This document shows, piece by piece, positions 48,918 through 64,000 of a stretch of 64,000 bases of DNA. A program made the position numbers and the translations under genes. Source of the DNA: Pegea sp. RAD2-039 (lineage: Eukaryota > Chordata > Thaliacea > Salpida > Salpidae); assembly GCA_034620365.1 (NCBI GenBank), contig JAQGEQ010000064.1:248001-312000 (forward strand), written 5' to 3'. A model generated the notes under the pieces. The model searched no databases, had not been told where the DNA came from, and saw nothing but the letters and a program-made list of their open reading frames with translations. Positions within the stretch are counted from its first letter, which is position 1, and every line of letters starts with the position of its first letter.

Positions 48918-51123
48918 CTTTTTTTTGATAATTTTTATTTTTTCAAAAAATTTCTATTTTTAGTTCTTTAAAAATCAAATCACAAAATCAAATTTTTTTT
49001 TAAATTATTATCTTTCAAAGTTATCTGAATATTCTGTCTAATTAACAAATCTATTCCAATTTTTATCTCGTTTTGAAATTCAAAATACTTCTAAATGATT
49101 TGCTTGTATTTTGTGAAGCTTTTTAATATTTGAAAAACTTTTTGAATATTTTATTAAAAGTATAATGATGTTTAAACTAATTTGGATAAAAATGTAAGTT
49201 TGTTTAAATCTAATAGAATAAAATTGAATGAAAAGTTTTGTTCGAATTAACATAATTTGTTTAATTTATTAAAAACTAATTAAATCTCATTAAAAATTAA
49301 TTTATAAAAAAGAATAAGTTACAAAGTTAAATTATCAATTAAAGTATATAACAAAGTGGCTTAAATAATTTGAAAATTTTACAAATAAAATCATTAGAAG
49401 TAGATGTATCATCATTTAATTGTATCTTTGGAAGTAATCTACAACAAAATCGATAAAATTGCGATTAGGTTTTACTCGTAAAATTCCAATTTCAAAATGT
49501 TTCTGATAAATCCACTTTTAAAACAACTTGGAGAAATTAACAAGATTATTTTTTAGCTAAACAACTAAATAAATAAAAACTTAAATTAATAAATTTTCAA
49601 GTAAACCTGATCAGTTCTTATAAAGCTTAAGTGATAAACACGAAGTAAAAACGTGACTTTTACTAATCTGACTTAAAAGTTGGTGATTTTTACTAAGTAC
49701 ATTAAAATGAAAATAAATAAAAACTTTTTAAAAACTAATTCTTGTTAAAAAACGAAATTTTCTAACCTGGAAACTTATCAATAATAACAATTTGGATTTA
49801 TTAAAACATTTCATGAAATGAAGAACAAGAAATAGTTCTACTAAATTAATAATTTAAATTCTACAGCTCTCTTTATATCTTTAGAATGGAATCTAGACAC
49901 AAAATCCACGAGAACAACTTTATTAATTCCTTTTTTATTGATTAAACGAATTCTTAAAAGTATTTTGATATTTTGAAACAGCGAAAAATTAACCGAAAAT
50001 AAATTCTTGTAAATCAGGATTTATCAGAAGAACAAATGAAAAACCTCTCTTTTGAATATCCAATTAATTAAAAACTTTATTTACTTCAATCGTGGGTTTG
50101 TTGGTTTTTTTAAATTCAGAAGTTAATCAGCTGAAAATGTATTGTTTCCGTGAGCTAATAACCAATTATTTCATTAAGCTTTTTATTTGAAATTTTTATT
50201 TATTGAATTAATTTGTGAAAAATAATTTCAGTTTAATTTAATTGAGAATTCTGTTGAAGTTGTAAAATGTGAAGGAAATGCTTTTCTATATTAAATGTAA
50301 TTTATTGAAAAGAATATTTTTTACCGGAAATTTTCTATTTCAACTTTTTCAGGTTTAAAAAAACATCGAATTTACTTCTAATTTATTTGAAGGACTTTTA
50401 TATCAAAAGTTTTTGTGATTCGAAATTAAATTTTAGATGAAAAAACCTGAATAAAAAAACTAGATTGAAATCAAATCGCCACCAACTAAATTTATTGTCA
50501 TCTGGTATTTATGAGATTTTTGTGGTTTTGTTAAATTAAAAAGAAGTCTGTGAATTTGTGGTTGAAAAGAGGGACACACAAACTGGTGTAAGAAAAGACA
50601 AATAATTGTAATTAGCATGCTTCGTGCAGTGGTTAGAAGAGGTTTGTTTGTAAACAGCAAAATAATTGTAACAAATATTTACAAAATTTCATTGAAATAA
50701 TTGGGAAATTTGAGTGGATAAAGTGATAGAGAAAGTTGCAGGTTATGAAGCAATTAAATTCCACTACTGATTCATCCGAAAAATTAAATTAACAAATCTG
50801 TGTTCGATATCATAGAAAAATTGAAGATATTAACAAATAAATAAACTCTGAGTCAAACAAGTAACAGTAAAAGAAGCAGTTAGAAGAACTGCTGTATGGA
50901 AAGGGAAATAGGTGACGACAACATATAATGAAAACTGTTTATATTAAACACACACAAAAAAAACAATAATTTTTCTTGTTTTAAATCAACCTAAGATATA
51001 GAGAGTGAAGTTCTATTAGATCAACTACATCAAGAAGTTGAAATTGAATCATCAGACTTTCTATCCTTACAAAATATTTGTTGTAAAAACTTTGAAGATG
51101 CAGTCATCGAGTTGAGGTTTGAA
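48918..51123. other. 3' flanks of the convergent synthetase and SERCA genes
   Basis: AT-rich, no clear gene. A minus-strand frame at 50660-50460 follows TTACACCAG and contains a short phase-compatible tail (VCVSLFSTTNSQTSF then stop, near 50586-50541). It could be one more alternative last exon of SERCA, but support is weak. The plus strand of the same place has ATGCTTCGTGCAGTGGTTAG near 50618, which I could not extend into a gene. Confidence 0.4.
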
Positions 51124-58001
<6,878 letters not shown>

Positions 58002-61000
58002 TTCTAAATATTAATTTAATTCAAACCAGTTATTTAACTACCTATCAAATTTGAACTACCTATCAAGTTAGAAATAAATTCTGTTAAAATAGTTTTTTTT
58101 TAATGAAACTTTTAAAAAGGTTTAATTAATTTACTTAAATAAAAATTGAAATTAAATCAAATAGATACTATTAAAACATTTGTTACAACCAACTATATAA
58201 TTAAATTTCTACTTATACATATATTTTCTATAAATATTATAGGAAAATTTTAACAAAAGTTATCATAAAATAACTTAGATAATTAAATTAAAATATATTT
58301 AAAAAATATAATAATAAATATTCCTTAAAAAGTTAGAATTAAAGATATATAATTTAATAAAAAGATAGAAATTTTTATAAAAAATAAGTTGACCTAATAT
58401 ATAAAATAAAATATATTGAAATTTAAATATATAAAAGTAAATAAAATAAACAATTATAAAAAGTCATACTTTAAAACAAAAAGCTTAATCAAACTTTCTA
58501 TTGAGAAAAAGATGAAAGTAAAAAAATACTTTTTCAATTTATTAAAACTATAAAAAAATATCAAGTAGTTGACTCAAGAAAAATTTTTAAAAAATATTTC
58601 ATTTTAAAAATAACACTTAAAAAATAATTTCCAAAATATTTCATTATTTAATATAAACAATTTATATTAAAATTTACTTTAAATATATAAAAACATTTTT
58701 AATTTGACATTTTAAATTTTAAATATAAAAATATCAGAATTAAAAATTTAACTTGAATGTTATATAATAAAATTTACATTCAAATATTTTCATTATCAAA
58801 AAATTAGTTTAATATTTAATATAAAACTTAATAAATGAATTATTTTAAGAATATATATCTAAAATATATAAAATTTCAAACAAAAATTAAAGTAGATATT
58901 ATTTTACATGAATTAAAAAAATTAAATCAAAAAATAAAATATTAAAATAAAAGTGAAATTGAAAAAATATATTTTAAAAGTAAATTTCAAATATTCTAAA
59001 ATATATTTTGACAATTAGTAGAACCTAAATATTATCATTAAAAGAAAAATCAATATGTGAAAAAATAAAAATTTTAAATAAATAAAAACAAATTCTATTT
59101 GGAAAATAAATTCAAAAAATTATAATAAACTTATTAAAGCAACTTTCGGTAAAAATATTTTGAAAAAAGTATGAATTGTTTACAGAAAAATAAAAAATAT
59201 AATTAAAGAGAAATAAATTTTAAATATTTTAAACTATTTAAAAGACGATAAAAAAAATTAATAAATTTACTAATCTAAATAATAGAATAAACTTTATTAA
59301 CTTTCTAACAAGTTATTGAATACTACAAACGGTTATTACAAGCGTAACTAGTAGAATAATAACTAGACATCTAACTACTTATATCTCAACAAACCAAACG
59401 AATGCACAACAATATCATAATTTTTGCAACTAAATTAATTAACCAATAAAATTCCTGCTTTATAAACCAATTAGTAAAGAACAATCTAGTCTAATAAACT
59501 TTTGGAATAAGGCTACAGTTAAGAGATGTTAAATAAGGTCTATACCACAAGTGGTTATCTCAAAATGGAACATTTAGCTTTTTATTTATAGACTGTTCAA
59601 AACTGGATTGAAGTTTATCATATCTTGTATGATGACGTTGCAATTAGGCAGTTTAGCATGGTAAAAAATAAAAAGTTACTCAAGCGAAAAATAAACTTAG
59701 TATATTGACGTCACATATACTTAATGAATAGCCATAAGTCGCCAAAGATAAAAATTTGAGAGGTATAAAATTAGGTATGTAAACTCCTCTATCTTAAAAG
59801 AAGCTATAAATTAATATTCATAAGTTAAAACCTGGTTAGATGTTTATTGACCTCAATTATAGAAAGTGACTTTAAAATATGGGTTTGATTTTTTAAATCT
59901 AGAGTTAATAAACTTAAAGTTTATAGATCAAAAGTTTAATTCTAAATTATTAGCTGGTCACTAATAAAATATTTTTCAACAAATAAATAATTTGATACTT
60001 TAATTTAAAAAATAGAATAAATATACTTTTCTGGCTATGAAAACAATCAGCCAACAATTTACGAATTAATTTACAAACTTATATATACTTAGGACTTAAA
60101 AATAATAATTTAGTCGATAGAACTAACAAAACGTTTAATAAAATCAACAAGTATATCAATGACTTCTAACATAACTTTTAATAAAAGCTGGCAGTTTTAG
60201 AGGTACCCTAATACAGATTACAGTTTATAATAAAAAGCAAAAAGTCTATAAATACAATTATTTTGTTTTAAGTTATACTAAATGACTTGAAATTGATTAA
60301 TATAACTATAATTATACAATTATTAAGCAACCTACTAATTACTGATTATAAACTAAACTGTTTAACTATAAATTATAGTTTATATTTTATTTATAAACAA
60401 GATCTAATGTAAATTTTGTTAATGTTTTGTGGAGGCAATCCTTTTATCTATTAATGATATAAATTCAGTACATGTTTTAAATCTTTATAAGACGTAGAAA
60501 GCTCTTGAATAACCTTTAAAATCATCTTAATTTTCTATAAGCTAAATTTTATTGAAATAACAATTTAATTAAAACTAAATAAATCTAAAAGTATTTGTAT
60601 ATTTTAATGTTATGTTGTACTGCAGTATAGAAAATACCAAATACTTAAAATAACATTTCTTTTTACCTTTATACTATTATAAAAAATGCTAGTATATGTA
60701 TAACATAAAAGAGATAACAATTATATAAGCAACTCTACTAAGGAGTTATACCTTTATTAGTATATATTGATAACTTTAAAAATAATATTAGCTAAGTAAC
60801 CAGCAAATCATTTGATTAACAAGGTTAAATGTTTAAAAGTTATTAGCATTATTCACTTTTGTAATGTGGTAGTCAATAAGGTTTAAAAAGAAAATTTAAA
60901 ACCGTTTTAATATTGCATTAATTATAGAATATAACTTAATTGATCTTTTTCAAGAAGTTCTTCATCATTTAAACTCTAGCATCTGTATCTAGAAGTTGTT

Positions 61001-62990
61001 TTTCTGTTCAATTAAGTAAATTAAATTAAGAGAAAGGAATAATTGAAGAAGTTAAATTGAGTGTGATTTCATGACGAGAAAATATTTTGATGTAAGTAAT
61101 AAGACCTTTATATTTGTCAATTGAAGTTATTTCATATTTTCTTGGTTTTATAATTAAATCAAATATTTTCATTTCCAAAGAAATGGCAAAATAAAAAGAT
61201 AACACAACTCTTAAATTTACAAATTTCTAATTTAACGAATAAACGAAACATAAAATCGGAAATTTAAAACGTTTATAGATAACATTTTGATATAATCAAG
61301 ATATAGTTTAGAAAGTAGGCTTCGTACATAATTTTTCTACACAACATAGTAAAATATAACAAAAATATAGTGGATATCATCAACTAGTGACCACAAACAC
61401 CCTATACCGATATAAAAACCAACCATAAGTACTTCACGTTTGATCAAAACTTCATTCATAGGTATTGATGTTGATTATAACAGCTGCTCCTGCTTGCTAC
61501 GTAATATCTTTCAATTAGAAAGTTATTTTATTGATTACATCATTTACTTAGTAATCAACCACAAGTTTTAACAACCTATTTTTACTTATACACAAGTAGA
61601 TATGCTTGTGATGGTAAACTTTTCTTCACCCACAACTACCATAGTTGAATTGAGTACTTTTTTAACTATTTAATTTTGTTGTGGCCGCTATAAATGACTT
61701 TCATTTAATTTTAGTAAAAATATTTTTAAATTTCTGAAGTAATCATATCTTTTTTACCATTTAGTTCCAAAAAGTTCTTCAAACTTATAAAAGTTTCAAT
61801 GACTTGAAATAAGTGGTTTCCACATTATAAAAGTTCAACTAGATAAAAAAGGCTTAATAAGCTTTATAGATTTATTTATATGTTTTTAAATTACTAAAAT
61901 TAAAATAATACTTTTCAGGGTTTTTATTGACTCAAGAACAAACATGATATAGTTTTAACTTTAATCACTGTAGCTTCATTATGTTAGTGAGTACTTGTCT
62001 TCAGATTTCATTTGGAAAGTTTTCATGTTTGTGGTGCTTAAGGTTAATCTTAATTGTATTGTTCAATCATCTTTATTTTGACCTATAAGAAAAACCTCTT
62101 TTGAAAGTTTAATTTTTAAATTAAGTTATTTGTCAATACAGGTTGTATTTATCTTCTATTGTAGCTTGTATAAAATGAACACACAGTAATGTATGCTTGT
62201 TTACTTTATTTAGTCTTTAATAGATAAGCATCTAAAAAAGGATAAAAGATAATCAAAGAAAAAGTCTAAAATTTAAAATGTTAAATAAACTATTCAAAGG
62301 TTTAAACAGCCGGATATGAAACATAAACAAATGTTCAAACTTGCAACAAATTCAGTATATTTTAGAGATATTGTTTACAGAAATTTGATTTTTTTAAAAT
62401 ATGATTTAAGCAATTTTTAAACAAGTTCTATCATTTTTCTTCATTTGATTTTGATGTCTTGTTGTTAAATTTATATTTTATGACTTTTTTGTTTCTCTTT
62501 CTTTATTAATTGGGATACTTAAGACCTTTTTATTATCTTATCACTCTAATTATTTTGCTTTTTTTTACTATAATTTATCTCTTGTTGTCTATTCTAGAAA
62601 AGAAATATATTTTAAAATTTGATTTTTTCAATTTCTTATCTTTTAAATTTCAATTTCTTTCTGATAAGTTATTTGTGTTGATCAGATAAGAATATATTTT
62701 AGAATCACAAATTTACTTAAAAGTTGTTTATATTTATTTTATATGTTATATTTATTTATTTTATTTCAAATTTCTTAAAACAATCTTTTCAAATTGTTAA
62801 AAATATTTTAAAACTGTATTAACTTCAATTGTTCAATTTCTTAAGTTCAATTTTTTAATTTAATAAAATTATTAATTTCAAAGTTTTAACAAAAGTAAAA
62901 ATTAGATAATAGTCTTTTTAAAATTTTAATCTAAATCATAAAAAAATTAATAAATATTTTATACATTTTCATGACTTTCTTCTGGAAATA
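58002..62990. other. very AT-rich region upstream of SERCA
   Basis: No gene, RNA or repeat found on either strand. Roughly 58.1-59.3 kb is almost pure A/T with frequent AATATA and TATAAA runs, and the composition eases only near 61.4-61.7 kb. SERCA 5' UTR and promoter should lie at its left end. One TGACGTCA occurs at 59706. Confidence 0.5.
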
Positions 62991-62999
62991 ATTTTTAAC

Positions 63000-63420
63000 A
63001 AATATATCAATCAACCTTATCTTCCTTATTATAAAGACCTTTAATTCCAAGAACCCATGCTTTTTTATCAATATTTTCAAATTGTACGTACGTCTAATTC
63101 TTGAATACAATGTTAGTGCATGGATACCATAGTGATATCAAAAAAAATCGAGTCTGCTCAGGCCACATTTACGAGATTAGTATGTAAGAAACTTAATATC
63201 AAATACGATAGTTATAAACATCGTCTTAGCTTCTTCAATTTAGATACTCTGGAAATCCGACGGATTAAATACGACTTAATTCTTAAAATTATTCACAATT
63301 TAGTTGACTTTCAGTTCTTCTCAAATTTTTTAAACTCAAATCAAATTAATCTAAATATTTCTTTAAAACATTAACTTTTGCCAGATATGACATAAAAATA
63401 ATTAAAATTTAGAAATTGAA
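63000..63420 (+). mobile_element. LINE reverse-transcriptase relic with frameshift
   Basis: Plus strand. A first frame reads YVRLILEYNVSAWIP and ends at a stop near 63132; a different frame from about 63120 continues IESAQATFTRLVCKKLN, then HRLSFFNLDTLEIRRIKYDL and LKIIHNLVDF. This is the familiar segment after the RT fingers/thumb of CR1/jockey-type ORF2 (YVRPxLEYxxxxWxP ... IExVQRxFTR ... LxxLxLxSLExRRxxxDL). The frame change and later stops make it a pseudogene. It is a different part of the protein from the copies at 42 and 46 kb, so a shared family cannot be judged. Confidence 0.7.
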
Positions 63421-64000
63421 TAATCATCAATAGCAAGAAAAAAACTAATTGAAGAAAGGATGTAGATTTATTCATCAAGAAAATAAACTTATTTTTTAGT
63501 TTTGGAAACAGTTTGGCTATTAACAAATTTACTAGATGTTCAATAGTATCTGAGTTTAACTAGAACCCCGAAGCAAATGTTTATCTTGTGCATAAAAAAA
63601 TTTTGGTTATTTAGCATCAATATTTATTTCATCTACCCTACTTGTTCGATTTAAATCGCTTTTATTTGACGTCATATCATCGCGTTTTCTCTATCTAACT
63701 TGTATAGAAACTTTTATCTAAATGCGTAATAGTAGTTATAATAGCTTTAAAGCTAACTAACGTCATCTAAGTTATTTTTTAGAATTAAAAAAAGTTCTTT
63801 TAATTAATACTTCTACAAAATAACTTTTTTGATAGTTTATTGTAAAATATGAAATCTAAACATCTTTTTAATATCTTTTTTGTATCACCAACCACAATAC
63901 TTTATAAGATTGTTACTTAAACTTTTAAAATTATTTCAAATAAAGAAACAGAATTTTAATCTTCTAATAAACGATGTCAACAATTTCTTTTATTCGAAAG
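63421..64000. other. noncoding right end
   Basis: No supported gene. One TGACGTCA at 63667-63674. Confidence 0.4.

Overview
The window looks like an invertebrate animal genome. It is strongly AT-rich (roughly 70-75% A+T by eye) and intron-rich, with GT-AG introns and T-rich acceptors. Its genes are typical metazoan ones: a Dof/BCAP/BANK (DBB) scaffold, an inwardly rectifying K+ channel, a TBC1D5-like Rab GAP, two peptide GPCRs, a 4CL/luciferase-like acyl-CoA synthetase and a SERCA Ca2+ pump. Interspersed repeats are a tRNA-derived SINE family, LINE 3' ends and a decayed Ty3/Gypsy element. Many introns are only 47-57 bp, while others run to kilobases. Small introns of this kind occur in several lineages (for example flatworms and appendicularian tunicates). 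I cannot name the species or be sure of the phylum.

Layout: 0-0.1 kb, possible fragment of a minus-strand gene. 1.36-4.36 kb (+), 3' part of a DBB adaptor gene. 4.4-9.5 kb, noncoding. 9.5-15.5 kb (+), an eight-exon Kir channel. 16.65-19.78 kb (-), TBC1D5-like gene, tail-to-tail with Kir. 20.7-21.8 kb (-), relic of a Gypsy gag/protease. 22.9-23.2 kb, SINE. 24.7-25.7 kb (-) and 36.2-37.3 kb (+), two related 7TM receptors that diverge from each other across about 10.5 kb holding only a possible small gene and a LINE tail. 41.8-44.1 kb, a cluster of LINE and SINE copies. 44.2-48.9 kb (+), an eleven-exon acyl-CoA synthetase whose introns hold a SINE split by a LINE and a 1-kb minisatellite of 13-bp units, each with the hexamer AGGTCA. 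51.1-58.0 kb (-), a complete SERCA gene. 58-63 kb, very AT-rich and empty. 63.0-63.4 kb, a LINE reverse-transcriptase relic.

Exon models were built by hand from family similarity, splice signals and reading phase. For Kir, the synthetase and SERCA every junction keeps phase and the total length is a multiple of three. The genes have no evident joint pathway. Kir, SERCA and the two GPCRs are excitability/signalling genes, but nothing shows co-regulation.

Most notable: (1) SERCA has two adjacent 86-bp exons encoding alternative versions of transmembrane helix M7, same phase and length, so only one can be used at a time, plus two alternative C-termini chosen by an internal donor. (2) The AGGTCA minisatellite lies inside a fatty-acid-activating gene. 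(3) One GPCR of the pair has altered DRY and NPxxY motifs. (4) The palindrome TGACGTCA (12 copies) and related palindromes are far commoner than composition predicts. (5) A 54-bp stop-free intron inside the TBC domain would encode a membrane-like segment if retained.
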